NCBI GenBank assembly: GCA_017562135.1
Contig: QEYB01000158.1
Coordinates: forward strand, 620,001-684,000
Origin: Dipylidium caninum
Taxonomy: Eukaryota; Platyhelminthes; Cestoda; Cyclophyllidea; Dipylidiidae
DNA: 64,000 nt
Reading direction: 5' to 3'
Positions 23,663 through 36,800 of this stretch are shown one piece after another. The notes below the pieces were generated by a model. It saw nothing but the letters and a program-made list of their open reading frames with translations, did not search any database and was not told where the DNA came from. Numbering within the stretch: the stretch's first letter is position 1; every line of letters starts with the position of its first letter. The position numbers and the translations under genes are program-made.

Positions 23663-26600
23663 CTAGTCGAAGTAGTAGCCCCAGTGCGCCATGGTGTTGG
23701 TGAAGGGCCGGTGAATGTAGTCCGGTGAGCCCATGTAGGCTTTGATGGCTGGAATGCTCTGCAAGACACAATTACCCAAATCTTCAAGCGGCAGTTGTTT
23801 GCGTCACAACAAGGACAGAATCGGTGGGGTTGGCAACGTCCCCTGTGCCAGACGCCCAAGGACACCCAACCAGCCTGGACCGGCCACGGCCTCAGGGGGT
23901 CAAAGACGCCCTCTTCACACGAACTGCGCCCTGGCAGCTGGCAGAAGTGAATAACAGTCGGAGCAGATGTCTTGGCGGCAGGACAAAATCACCTCTCGGT
24001 GACTGCCCCACTCAGCCATGCGGTAGGCTGAGGCAGAGAGGAGATTTCGTTGGGATAAATTAAGACGGGGACCAGTCACTCTCTTCGTCGGACGGCCGAG
24101 AATCCAAAGGGCGACTGGCCGTCCAGTTGGGGAATACGTGTTCTCTGCTGATAATAATGATGATGATGGTGATGATGATTGTGATTTGCGGGGTGGTGAA
24201 TGGCGATTTCGTGCCTCAAGACCCCCTCATTCATTCACTCACCTCAAAACGCGTGATGTAGGCGCGAAGATTGTCAAATTGGTCCAAACACTGTGGAGCG
24301 AAGGTCGTGAGGACTATTAGCAGATCGTAGATGTTGAAATCGGGATAGTTGACCTGAAGGGGAGAGATGCGACACGATTCAGTTGGATACACGGCTCTGC
24401 CGGCGGTTTCAGAGGACGCGGACGCTCCGCGAGGAATTTTGGGGAGCGCGCAGTGAGAAACGTGGCCCTCGGACCACCTCGGCCGGCGTTAAGGACTGGC
24501 GCGGCACCCGGCGGACTGAAACCCCCCGACATTAGTCGTCTGTGGGTGTCAATGGCATTGCGATCGGAGGCGTCCAAAGAACCGCCGTGACTCTATGGGG
24601 CATTTCAAGCACGCACGATTCCCCTCAACGCCTTTGTACAACTCGGCGAGGTGTCAGTCAGCGAATGAACTTGAATTGCCTGGCCGGCGGAATAATGGAG
24701 ACCAAGAGAAAGTTGGAGGCCACGTCGGTGAAAGGCGCGACCAGAGACGAGACCAGAAAAACTCAAGTGATGTTTATGCAAGTCTGGTTGAGGTTTTCAG
24801 CCGCCTTCTTGATCCCCTTTCCATCTAACTGTCCGTCCGCACCATCGAACTTTTCACCGTTCGTTTCTCGGTGGAGTAGAGGCGGTGTGAATCGTGCACC
24901 ACAGCGGAAGAAATGCCGACACAACTCGGGTAGAAGGCTCCTCGCGACTTCTTCTGTGACACTTCTGTGATGGGCGGGAATTTCCAACCCACCGGGGTAG
25001 AACTCTCGACGCCCGATTCGCGTCAGAAGGTGCACGGGGAGTTGGGAGGCTTCTACTGCAGCACTCGAGGCTGCAACCCACAAACGGCGCGACTGTTCCC
25101 ACTCCTCGTCCGTGCTTTTAACCTCCTGAGCTCCTAATACACCCTCGGTGCGCCACACTGGGCAAAATCGAGTGTCGAGCTGAGCAGAAAAGGGGAGCAG
25201 GGTAGGAAATGGACCAAATTTTGACTCGACTGACGAGCTGAAAGTGGCAATCTTCGCCCACCAGACAGCAGATTTGGCTTCCGATGGAGGAGTCGGTGTC
25301 TGCTTTGACGATGAATTTCGTCCACAACGGAAGTGGAAGGCCTCACCGGTGTGGAGACCACACACTGAGGACCTTCGCGGCATGTGGAGGGGGCATGGAA
25401 AACGGCAAGGGGCACGGAGGCGGGCGGTGACACGCGCGTACTAATTGGTGTCGCCCTACAACGCCCAAATGCACGGTGAAGATTGTTGTGGTGCGCATTA
25501 ACCACGTGCCCAGCGGCACTGCCTTGGGGCGTGTGAGGCATTTCTGCCCGGTGGAGTGCATTAAAGCCTGGGCGGATGTGAAATGTGTACCAGCGGGGCG
25601 GGTGGGAGGGAGAAGGAAGGGGGAGTGAGATTTTGGACTTAACCCGCCCCATCTCTTGCTCTTCAAACCCCCGAGGGCTCTCATCGTCAGAGAGGGCGAA
25701 TGCCTCACGCCTAAGGCATTAGGCACTTTGACACCCCTTGCCCACTCCACCGTACACACGAATCTACTTTAAAGTGCAATTTAAAATACGCTCAATTAAA
25801 GTTAACAAGCTCTCCAAGGAACATTTGAGGAGCATGAAGAAACTCATTTTTAGCGAAAAATCTCTAAATATTAAATGACAACTGATTCAAAGTTGTGAGA
25901 TGTCTTGTTTATTTGAATCAAATGGATTTTGAAGGCTGATTTTTCATCCGGATCCACCATCACCACAGTACAAAGAGGAGCATGTCTCAAAATATCCGTC
26001 AATAGTGGCAGTAAAAACATTGGTTATGGTAGCCTGTGAAACCGCCTATAATGAAACACTAAGAGAAGAATGGAAGACCGAACTAAATGAGAAACTTTCA
26101 CCGTCAGAATAAATCCTACTTCGCATCTACGCACGGAATGCGGGACAGAGACTTGAAAAAGATTAAATTCACAGTCATAACCCTAAAATCAAATCAGCGA
26201 AAGTATCCAAGACAGATGGCTTAGAGAAAATGCCAGGCACTTAACAACGGCTGAATTCGAAAGAAATTGTTTAAGTGACGGCTCCTCGGCCAACTCAGTG
26301 CTGAGTTTATATTCACCCAGGAAGGTTCACATTAAGGAAAATTTCGAAATTTATGTCAATGGTTATACATATATGACATAGCCGGACGCATTAATACGTT
26401 TTGGGTTTCGACATCGCCTTCCCTTGCTAACGCAATTAACGCGTGTGTACATGACGGAAAAGTAGGTCTTTTACGATTTAAAATCCGATGACCTTCTAAT
26501 TCAACACTAAGGAGCAGAGTTCAGTCGGTAAGAAAGCACTGTGAGGGAAATCTATTAATGTATAAAATTCAAAGATAGGCTATTGCTTTAGATCGCGCCT

Positions 26601-27812
26601 AAGTAGTAAAATTTCTAGTTTCAGGCAATACACGCGCCACCTTATAAACGAGTTTGAATGTAATAACTAAAGTGACAAATTTAAATGGCGCCGATTCAAA
26701 CGTATTTGCTGGCCTGATGCGCTGGTACGAGACCAGTTAGAGGAGTAGTATGTTAAATATTCACCGGTATGGTATATTTTCAAAGATAATTAAAGGTAGC
26801 CACTTCTCAATGGGTAATGGATCACTTACAGTGTTACCGGAGAAGAAGTTCTTGTCGCCCAAATAGTCAGAGAGTCTCTTAAGTTCGGTTGGCAGATTCT
26901 TCATATACTCCACCTTGTTTTTTTCCTATATCCAAGCAAAGTAAGTTTAAAATTTCGTAAATTACGATGTCCTTACGTAGTCTGGCCCGAATGTGAGACG
27001 ATAAAATTCGTTGCGAATGTCCATTGCTGACGTGTGCACCATCACGAGGGTGGCAAACTCCTGCGGTTTCTGTGGCACTTTTAGTCGAAAAAGAAAGCTC
27101 AGGACTCAATTTGAAGCATTAAGTATTGTCGTGTTATACCACCAAAACCCTCAACCTGTTCGTCCACTAGCCGTCATAAAATAGTTTGTAAAATTATGCT
27201 GGTATTTCTGCTACTTTCGTCCAATTTGGATAACTTAAACATATGAAGGGCAGAAAAGAAGTCGGATGAGCTTACGCATCTTGTGCTTATGAGCAATATA
27301 GAGCATAATGGCGGTGGATTGAGTCAGTTTGAGATCTCCGTCAATGAAGTAGGGCAACTAAATGCAAGCAATTACTCCTCACTCATAAGTGGAATGCCTA
27401 CATTCGGAAAGTCCAAGCCCAGCTTCTCCTTCTTGGACAGCCACTGTTCCCGCGAAAAATTCGGTGCTAAGAATGTTACATTCTTCAATCTCACCGCTTA
27501 TTTTACCTGGACCTGCTTCATAAAATTCCTGCTTGAATTCCTCTCCGCAGTATTTGAGTAATAGGCGAATTTGCTGGGCAAGCTGAAATTCGTCAAAGGG
27601 GTTACAACTTGAAAAATCTTTATGTGTTTCTTGAATTTACTACTAATGGACATTTAAGGTATATTAGTAGTTTGGTATCTAACAACTGCACACTCTCTCC
27701 GTATCTACTACAAGTAGGTTTTGCCTCCTTTCCAGAGAAAACCCTCTCACAAGAACATTTGTATGGGTATACTAACCCCACGACTCTTCCAGTAGCCCAG
27801 AATCGGTGACAT
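23663..27812 (-). CDS. Mu-class glutathione S-transferase, divergent (copy A1)
   Basis: Eight minus-strand exons: 27812–27777, 27582–27507, 27466–27402, 27357–27276, 27077–26977, 26925–26830, 24353–24243 and 23758–23663. They total 220 codons, all in frame. Exon 1 reads MSPILGYWKSRG, keeping the catalytic Tyr7 and following Trp. Exon 3 ends GLDFPN and exon 4 gives LPYFIDGDLKLTQS, so the cis-proline and the Gln-Ser that bind glutathione are present. The C-terminal all-helical domain includes VNYPDFNIYDLL and AYITRF. The tail (HWGYYFD) differs from the AKWRGDN-type tail of copies C, E and F. The exon 5 acceptor (GACTAAAAG) is weak. Intron 6 is 2.5 kb, far longer than in the right-hand copies. 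Expected role: a cytosolic dimer conjugating glutathione to electrophiles or binding hydrophobic ligands. Confidence 0.88.
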
Positions 27813-27847
27813 TTCGCTTGAGTCTTCCTTATCGTCCCTCGTTATGC

Positions 27848-27863
27848 ATATATATATATATAT
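27848..27863. repeat. TA dinucleotide run
   Basis: A run of alternating A and T between GC and GC, self-complementary, lying about 35 bases upstream of the GST A1 start codon (minus strand). It could form a cruciform or simply be a microsatellite; a promoter role is possible but unproven. Confidence 0.5.
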
Positions 27864-28784
27864 GCTGTTTTCTCAAGGTCGCACTCCGTATGGCTAGACT
27901 GAATGCATTCTTGTAATGGTACATTTTGTTCTGTCCTGCGGATACGAGTTCATTGTTAAAATTCAGATCACCGATGCTAGTAAACATGTGTTAGGGTCCA
28001 CGCGACCTCATGTTACTGCCAAACGAGCCGGAATGTGCTGTCCTCGGCATTCGAAACACAAAACAGTCTTCCTTCCACTTGTACCCGTTGTTATTTCCTG
28101 ATTGCTTCAGGTGAACTAGTTGATTCTCTGGCTATTTTTTTTTTCATTTTAAAACGGTGGTAGCGTTGCAGGACAAAATTAAGACGTTTTCCCAAAGGCA
28201 GTTATTACAAGTGTAGGGGTCACGAAAATTGACAGTTAAAGGAAATGCTTTGAGTGCGACAGGCTGTTGCATTTAAGTCGACTTCGATTGAGCATCTTTT
28301 GTGACATCCTCGGCAGAGCTTAACTTTTCCTTTAAGACTCGACATGGAACCTTAAGTAGGGACTGGGAGTGGAAAGCATAACTTGATAGAACTTGCCTCC
28401 GGAGCTACCTGAATGGGACGTCAGAGGTGCTTGTGGCTAGCGTGTTTTACTGGCCTGAAAACCGAATTCCCCTGGGGTCAGCATTCACTAACATAGTCTA
28501 CTTTGGGTGCGAGGTGGCCTCTACTGGCTGGCAGCATTCCATCCAGGACAGGCCGAGGGTACACGAATGCGGGGACGAGGCCGCCACACCGTTCCACCTC
28601 CCAGCGCTTCTTTCTCCCCACGCGCACCCAGTGAATCCTCGCGTCCTCGGTGAAGCGCGTCTATTCCGCTATCCCGTGTGTCTGTTGATCCTTCACAATC
28701 TGGCATGGCCTAGACCACGTCCTTCGACGTAGGGGCTCACTATTTCCTCCGCCGTAAAGACAGGGGGGAGGCTAGACGAAACGG

Positions 28785-28790
28785 TTTATT
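28785..28790 (-). terminator. poly(A) signal of GST A2
   Basis: TTTATT on the + strand gives AATAAA on the minus strand, about 70 bases after the A2 stop codon. Confidence 0.5.
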
Positions 28791-28858
28791 GAGGGTGTTG
28801 GACATGAAATAGTCGCCTAACAGTTCAGCAAGTGACACTTCCAGCAGATCCACGAATT

Positions 28859-31800
28859 TCACGCATCAGAGAGGGGGAGAGTCGGGGCCTCCCTCTGACC
28901 GCCGTCCCATGCGGCTTTGGGGGAGAAGAAGGACCGCCGCCTGAAATCCTCGGATTCCACGTAGGTCTTCACATTGGACAGACCCTGTAATGAGTACGAA
29001 GAGATTAGCGTTACGACGACAAGGGGAGACGGCTGCTCTTCCTCTGTCCAACTCACAAACACACACAACATTACTTTAAATCGTAGCATAAAGTTTCGTA
29101 GATTCTTGAAGTGTTTCAGACATTTGGGCTCAAATTGCACCAGCATGTCGAGCAGTTCGTACAAGTTGAAGTCAGGATAGTTTAGCTGAAAAGGAAAAGA
29201 CATTTTTTGTTGCGTATTTGAGAGTATGCCACAAGGCCCAATTGTGAAATGGTCCAGTGTGGAGGGGGTGGAGCCCGTCGGAAGGACTCCTCGGCCACAG
29301 GCTGCCGGAAGTTGGCGTCCGAATGAGTTCACATGGACAACGAGAGACGACAACACCGACGGACTCGGAGACGGCAAGTGACGAAGGAGCACTAACCTGC
29401 CTGCCGCAGATCCAATTCCTATTTCCCAATGTGGTGGAGAGGTTGTGCAACTCCCGTGGCAAGAGACGGAGGAATTCAAACTTTCTGGCACTCTAAAATC
29501 AGCAGGCGACAGGCAGTAAGTGGTAAGCGGCTGTTCTCCTCCTCCTCTGAGGCGCCTCCACGCTCACCCAGTTGGAGTCGTGGCAGAGTTCGGCAAACTT
29601 CATCCGCAATCCGTCGATTTGCTCCTGGAGTTTACGCATTCGCGACCGAACGTCCGAATTACTCGGCACTGTAAGGACGACAATAACAGACGTCAGAAAA
29701 CCGACCGAGGACAGTGTGTACCCGACTGCTCGTCCACGCAAAAGGCGCAAAGAGAGTGCAACACCCGTCCACTCGGCGGGCTTTCAGGTGTGCCCACTTT
29801 GCCCGAAGTCGTAGACGTCCCCTCTGGATTTTGCGACGTTAGGCGGTCGGCCGAGGCGTTGGATTCAAGGAGCAAGCGCGAACCGCTCAGCGTGAACACT
29901 TTTGCTCAAGTTATCTGCCACATTCGAGTGAATGAAAAAACTTGCACTCTCATGGGAAACACCCCTGCGATGTAATCGAGGAGGAGAATGTTATTGCCTC
30001 CCACCTAAAGGGCGTGGATGGTAATGGAGACGTCGGGAGGGGTGGTGCACACCCTGCCGCTTCCTCCCCGGCCTTCTGGTCATAAGTAGCCGCACTGCGG
30101 AGCGCAGGGGTGGTTAGAGCGAGAGGAGGGAGCACCAGGAGTGGGTTGAATATGCGCTAAATGGTGATAAAACACTGCAGTAGATGTGGCGAGTGGGAGA
30201 AATCATTTCGCGTGCGATACTACTCAAGTGGTTAATAAGTAGCACCGTGCCTGTCGCCAACTAATTCATGTCGGAGTGCGTAATTGCGAAGGCCGCTGCA
30301 TGCCGAGAGAAGTGCGCTTTCCTCCGTACTTCAATTTACTAAGTACTGAAGGTGAAGGTGGTTTCCCTTCCTCCAACAGGGGGAAAAAACGTATATCGAC
30401 GAAAAGGAGAAGAGAAAGAGGAAATTGTCCCCCACGGCGAGTGCCCGCATGGCTTTAAGTCAAGTCGCCTCTCCGCACCGAAGTAGAAGGACAATACGTG
30501 CAGAAATCTTGCTGGAATTCGTTGCAACAGCCTTGTTAAACTCTCTTGTGATTGGAAGCCTCGAACTTCGAGGGTTATCGGGTCGTGCTGACTGTCGCGA
30601 TTACTTTTCCTCCCTCTGCGAACGCCCTTTTCCTCACCCGTCAGGGAATTAGCCGCTCACCTGACAATGGAATCGAGCGTGAAAAATCCCTTTTCGGTGA
30701 ACATCTGCCCCTAACAACCCCGGAATCTCGCTGTGCAAATCCCTTCTCAATTGCGTCGACGCGGGAGGAAAGTGAGGCCGGACCTCGTCAAAGCTTTCGA
30801 AAGGAATTTTGTTTCTCTGCCAACCCGGCAAGGTCCCACAGCCTCCCCACTTCTCCCTCCCCATTCTCGACTTTGGTCGCCCAGTTCAAGGTGACACGGG
30901 GGAGTGTACGATGCTGATAACGAAATTTTACCGACGCGCAATGGAGACGAGGAGTTTAGGCGTCAACTGCCCTCCACACGTATCCCAAACTCACACAATT
31001 TGTGCTTCTCCGCGAGATACTCCAAAATCGGCAGAGTCCCCACGATTCTCACATCTCCGTCGATCCAAAAAGGCAGCTGTAAGGGCGATTAGAAGGAGCG
31101 AGGACGAAATGGGTCTCACCTCGAGTTGGACGAGTGCCTCCGACAGTCCGGTGTCCTCCCACCCCAGCGTGAGGTACTCGGGACCTGGAAGGAGGCAAAA
31201 TCGCTTACGGCGGCTTTTAGACCACCGCCCAAAGCCCGCTTTTTCCAGCCACCCCCGTGGAAAGCCTCGACGCCTCGCAGGAGTGCCGGTCTCACGCTCC
31301 GCCACGTCTCCGCAATTACGTTCTGCATTTTCATCACGCAATCGTAGCTCACTCGCGCATCCTCCTGGGTGAGGAGGCGCGAACGGCACCTCAGAAGGCG
31401 TTTACGTCGAGGTGCTCGCAGTCCGACATCTCGAATTGTGGCCGCAGTCTTATGATCCTCCCTGGTAACGCCGTCGGCGGTGCTTTTCGGCCTCACGAAG
31501 CATGCATTTCGACGGGGCGAGTCTCGTGGCAGCGTTTCGGCGTGGAGGAGCTGGTTCACAGAGGCACTTTAACCGCCCCTCAGCGAGTCCTTAGGTGTCT
31601 GTCACGCAGGTCTTGAGACAATTTCTCATAGAATGAGGAAATTCCAAGTGGATGCCATTTCAGCAGCCACTTTTACCCACCTCGTGGCCAACATTTTCAC
31701 CGGGGAAGGCGTACAGCTGCCCGCCTTCTAGCGCCCATGACGGCAAAGGTGGACAGAAGGCGGAGGCGGGAGATGTGTGCCCCCCTCCACCCCCGCCACC

Positions 31801-33731
31801 CGGCCGCCCTTGCCAAAGGCGTGATTGACGGAGACGCTTGAAGCGACGTCACGAGGACTGGGGCAGCTGGCGGAAGGTGGACGACCTGGGGACATGAGGC
31901 CTCGGGACTTGCTGTGACCCGAGGTCTTCCTCTTTTCCGACTAAATGCCTAACTTGAGTGCGTTTGAACAAGGCGAAAATGTCGAAGCGCATCCGACGAC
32001 AGGCCGAAAAAGGCAGAGTCGTCTTCTAACACGCCCCAATCGTGCCCTCCAGTTATCTCGACACCGAAATGTGCGACCGCCTTACCTGGACCGTATTCGA
32101 AGAGTTTTTCCTCGTACTCCTCGCCGAGGTAGTGGCAGAAGATGCGAATTTGCTCGGCAGCCTGAAAGGCAGAGACGAAGTGGAAGGCAGTCAGTTGCCC
32201 GAGCTCCGCTTTCGAGTAGCCTCCCGCCTCCCCTTCGTCAAAACCCCTCGCGGGGGGCGAGGACTCTCAACTCGACCTCTTGTGACCACCGTTTCGTCGT
32301 TTGAGCATCAGTCGGACTGCCGGAGGCTCGTCGCCAACCGCCAAGGGGGTCAGCGTGGCCTGTCTGACATAATGGAAGATTCGTCGGCCTTCGTCGAACC
32401 ACAAAACTGTTTAGTCGAGTAAAGGTCATTGTCGCTGAGGCGGGAATTTAAATTTGCCTTAGTGATGTTTGAACAGGATTTAATGTGGTGGCAGGTTTCC
32501 AGGGCTGGGCGTTCGGCGCCTCGGACGCTCAACACGAGGCTGGGAGGTCGACCGAGCGAACAGCGTCGAGGCGGCCAGTTGCGCAGGGGCCGAAGTCGGG
32601 AAGAGAGAAAGGACTGAGTGCCACCCGACACCCGCATGCTGCCGACGTCCACGAAACCCCTTTGCTGTGAGCATCGTGAGCCGCGTCGCCAAGTCTCCCT
32701 TGTCGACGTGGACCGGCGGCGTGGCGTGTCTTCCCTTCTCCCACGGAAGAGCAAATGAATTTACTCTCCCCGCTGACGCCGGTCCGTCGCGCTGACACCA
32801 AAGCTTCAGCGGGCGATGATGTGGTCTCGAAAGCAGTCAGTAGTAAAAAGAAGCATCTGGAAATCCTCATTCGCTCCAGTAAGTTCAGGAAAAGTGTCGT
32901 GTTCATGACTGCGCCAGAATTCTTAGTCTGTCCACGGTCTCGTCCCACTGTGATATCGTCGACTGAAGCCACTGCCATCAGTGGAGCAGCGCAGCAGTGC
33001 GGATGCCAGGGTTCGGCGGAGCAGCGCGGCCCCTGTGCTCTCCCGAAACCGTAACCCTCGAGCGCCCTTAGCCCACTCCGGCCGACTCACGCCTCAGCCG
33101 ATGAGCTGAACGTCTGTCTGCTCAAGCCCATTGCCCAACCCAACTGTGGACTGCCCGAGTGGACTGGCGGAGGGAGAGGAGAAGCCGCAGGTAGCCAAAC
33201 TCTCGGTCGAAGTCGGTGATGCCACCGAGAGGACGACCACTGCTAGCGAAATACGTCACCTCAACGGCGAAAGACTTCACTTAATTCACGAATGCGACCT
33301 CTCGCACCAAAACGACATGAGGAAACTCGCGATCGCCGGATTCATCAGCGGACCACCTTGAGGAACCTGGTGCGGCAGGCAGTCCGTGCTCTCTCCGGTC
33401 GCAAGTGTTACTCACCGGAGGCGGAGCGATGCCCCGGCCTCCAACTCACCCCTCGAATATTCCAATAACCGAGTTGTCGGCCCTCGGACACGGCAGGCGG
33501 AGGTGGTGCCATCTCCTGCGGCCTCTCCGACTTCACGATCGACGGAATAGTCGACGGTTCGGCGGGCACTGGCGAAGGAGTGGGCTCCGCGCCTACGCGT
33601 GAGGGCGGTGGTTCCACGAAGTCGTCAATATACTCCAATTCCGCCTCGGTGGGGCCCAGATCGAACAGTTCGTCCGAGAAATTGTCAGAGTCGGCTTTGT
33701 CACAACAGTAGCAGCAGCAGTTGTAGAGCAT
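28859..33731 (-). CDS. GST mu-like protein with N-terminal Cys-rich extension and altered G-site (copy A2)
   Basis: Eight exons: 33731–33450, 32161–32086, 31184–31120, 31076–30995, 29668–29568, 29492–29397, 29185–29075 and 28984–28859. All are in frame, giving about 312 aa. Exons 2–7 have exactly the lengths of the other copies (76, 65, 82, 101, 96, 111 bp), proving homology despite divergence. Exon 1 is much longer than the usual 36 bp: it begins MLYNCCCYCCDK, continues with an acidic and Pro-rich linker and ends QLGYWNIRG. The Tyr-Trp pair is kept. In exon 4 the Gln-Ser of the LTQS motif is replaced (RIVGTLPILEYL), and exon 3 has lost the usual DFPN end, so glutathione binding may be lost. 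The tail is extended and Arg/Pro-rich. An earlier in-frame Met lies at 33821. Cysteines near the N-terminus suggest palmitoylation or membrane attachment (inference). Confidence 0.78.
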
Positions 33732-33821
33732 ACTTGTTTCGGCAGCGATCCCGAGGAAACTGTGCGCATTGGAACTGCCCGCTACCATTGCGACGCGTTG
33801 GAACCGGTTGACGCTACACAC

Positions 33822-36800
33822 AAGAGGTGGATTACCGGGTCAGCGATTTGTACTCTTGCCTATGGACGTCGTCGTCCTTGGCTCCGTGCGGCAGCGGTGA
33901 AGTTGCCGCATGGAACAAGCAAAAGTACCTATTCAAGAGTAACTTTTTGCTGCCCCAGCGTGAATACTCTGCGCCAGGGGGACGGAGAAGTCCAAACTGC
34001 GCGCTGATTGGGTGAGGAAAGGCCGGCGAAAGCCGTCAAAATCAAATGGGACTGCTTTGAGGGAGTATCCTCGCATGATCGCATCAAGTGTCCCCAGATT
34101 GAGGTGTTTGCTCTGGGGCAAAGGCCAAAGGGCATGGTAACCTGCCGAGTGGGATAAATGCGGTCCGTTTTCTCGTGATGCGCGGTCTCATGCTTTCTCA
34201 GACAGGGAAGACAGTTAACGTGAGACCAAATAGAGGTCTGTGGAAAAATTAAATTACAACATGTCGTGAATGTGATTAGCAGACCGCGATATTTGTTCTT
34301 CAACAAGATAAACCAAATGAGGTAACGACATATGTTTAAGGTAATAATCTGCCTGGTCTTAATGTTCACATTTCTTCACAACTGGGGATAAGAGGACATT
34401 TAAGTTTTTCGTATAGTCTATCATGTGGTTACGTGAAAAAATAGCAATTTTTCATTCCTCCCGGGAATCCTAGAGGTTCAGATTCCACCGTCTTCTTACG
34501 GAACAAACTGGCAAAATTAGTTTTGATTTCAATGAGAATGCTTCCCTGTCAGTGTCTGAAATAACTGCTATGCCCTTGGTCGACAACCCGATGTGCTTGA
34601 GAAACGGAAGAGATGATGGTTTTGAAAATTTCAGGGGACAAATTCAATGAGTATAAAGCGAGTGCATGAAACAACTAGGCTGGGGGCGAATAGTAGCAGG
34701 TTTTCTCATACGAAAGTGAAAGAGCAGTTGTGTAAAATGTTATACTCTTTATTTTTGACGCATTTACCCCTTAGGAAGAAAAACCGAATAAATTTGAATT
34801 AAAGTTAGTGTTCTCTATCTCTTAATTCCAGGTATTTGTCGAATAGAAAGGCAGTAAATAGGTTGTCTCATAGTTAGAGAAACCTGTGAACAATAGCTAA
34901 TAAAAATTTAAATTAGAAAGATAAGTTTGTTTGACCAAATTTATTGCAGTCAAAAGGTCATCAAACGTACAACAAAAGGGGCAATTTGAGAAGCAAACGT
35001 GAGTTTTTGATTAATTGCCATTCTACGCTCGTATATTTGGAAACAAATTAGTGGAATACATTGCAAAACGTCCATCCCATGGGGCAAAAACTTCGGAAGT
35101 TATTCAAATGATAACGAGACAGGCGAGGACCTACCCACATGATACTTCAAACAAACCATATCGAAGTTGAGGGCAGTTTGAAGTTTATACAGGCAATACC
35201 TTGAATAGAGTCAAAGCCTTTGTCAACTTAAGAAGTAGCTCAGAAATAACCTCCGGCAAGCTTTCCAAAATTCAGAAAATCTGACGACAAGACGCAGGTC
35301 ATAGAAATAATATTTTTTATGGATGGTCGAAGCCAAACTCTGCGCATAACCGAATAATTTGCTGCTGTCATGACCTATGTATCTCGAAGAGTGCTTCAAA
35401 CAGCGGCCAAAGAGTTCTTCGTTTCCGCGAAAGTGCGGTTACTTTTGACTGCCTGATAATTGTGGTGCTTATTCTTCTGCCACATTTCAACACTTGCCGA
35501 CTCTGAGGGATGATATGCCAACGAGAAGTTCAACATTCCTGCCTGATAAGTTGACGAAAGCTACGCGATTTGGTGACAACTAACCTTCTCGATGTACCTT
35601 TTCTTTCCCGCTCTGCCTTGATGATGTGATGTCTGATCGTTCTCTTGCTTCCTCCTGTCAACTACAATGGCTTGGAGTGTAGTTACACTGATTAGGTGGT
35701 CCGCGGGATGTTTTGACAAATGCAAAAGATAAATCTTCGGGGTGGGTCGCCGTCAATGGCGTTTATGGTCTCTGCGGCGCATCTAGGCATTAAACACATC
35801 AACGGAGAAATTGTCGTCGTGTCCGCCTCTGGCACTGTATTTGTTGTGTTTCGGATTATCCATCGCCGGAAGTAAGGTCGCTGCCCAGTTCTCGTTCTGC
35901 ATACATGGTACCGCCGACTTCTCGTGTCCTATTTGTCACCACATCCTCTCTGTCAGATTATGTGCACTCAAAATCACGGTAGTGCTTTCGCCGCGACCAG
36001 TGGCCTCCGCATTTCCTTTCCATAGAGCCACGACCCACCCACGTCACAGATGTCGATGACGTGGCTTCCCTTTCTACCGACAATAGGCCACTTCCCTGGT
36101 AGTCGCGTTGGTGAGAAGTTCCTGTCCCATCTTGTGCACGACGGCATCGGTCTAGATGCTCCAATCAAACCATATGCCCCGCTGGTTTGTGGAGAAGAGA
36201 AGGACGTGTGCAAATACCTCCGATGCAGTCGGCACGAGGAAGGCGAAGTAAAGTGAATTGTAGCAAGAATGGAAAGTGATAGCGGGGAAATGTGCGTTTG
36301 ACGTAAGTGGGACGGCGCGCGCAAAAGGAGAGTCACAGTGCGAGGTGGAGCAGGACGAGGTGAGGAGCGGCTTAAGGCAAACGACTGTTAAGTGGAGAAC
36401 GGAAGAGCTGGACCAAGGAGAGCGGAACAGGACAAACAGGTACAAAATGCGGTTCATACAACACCATCCTATCCGTCATTCCTACACGATTCATGCTATA
36501 CTATGTGCTGCTCTTACCATTTGCAGGCACCTCATATCTCGTCTTTGTCTTGCGAATGTACTGGCACAGGATGGATGCTACCATGATTATCCTTGTTGAG
36601 TAGGGGATAGATGGCTCTGCGTGTTCGTTATTCATGCGACAGTGCTGTGGTGTTAGGCTTGAAACCTAGCGGCTCTCGAGGGTCCCTCCCCATTTGAAAA
36701 TTCACACCAGCCATTGTGACATTAACGCATAATGGGTAGAGAGAGAGACGAAGGGGGTGAGCGAATGGGTGAGTTAATGAAGGACTCATATTTTGCGTCA

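Noticed and set aside
24763..25383. 206-codon open frame on the minus strand inside GST A1 intron 6
   Set aside because: It has no recognisable domain, its composition is that of the GC-rich surroundings, and other frames overlap it; length alone is not evidence in CpG-rich DNA.
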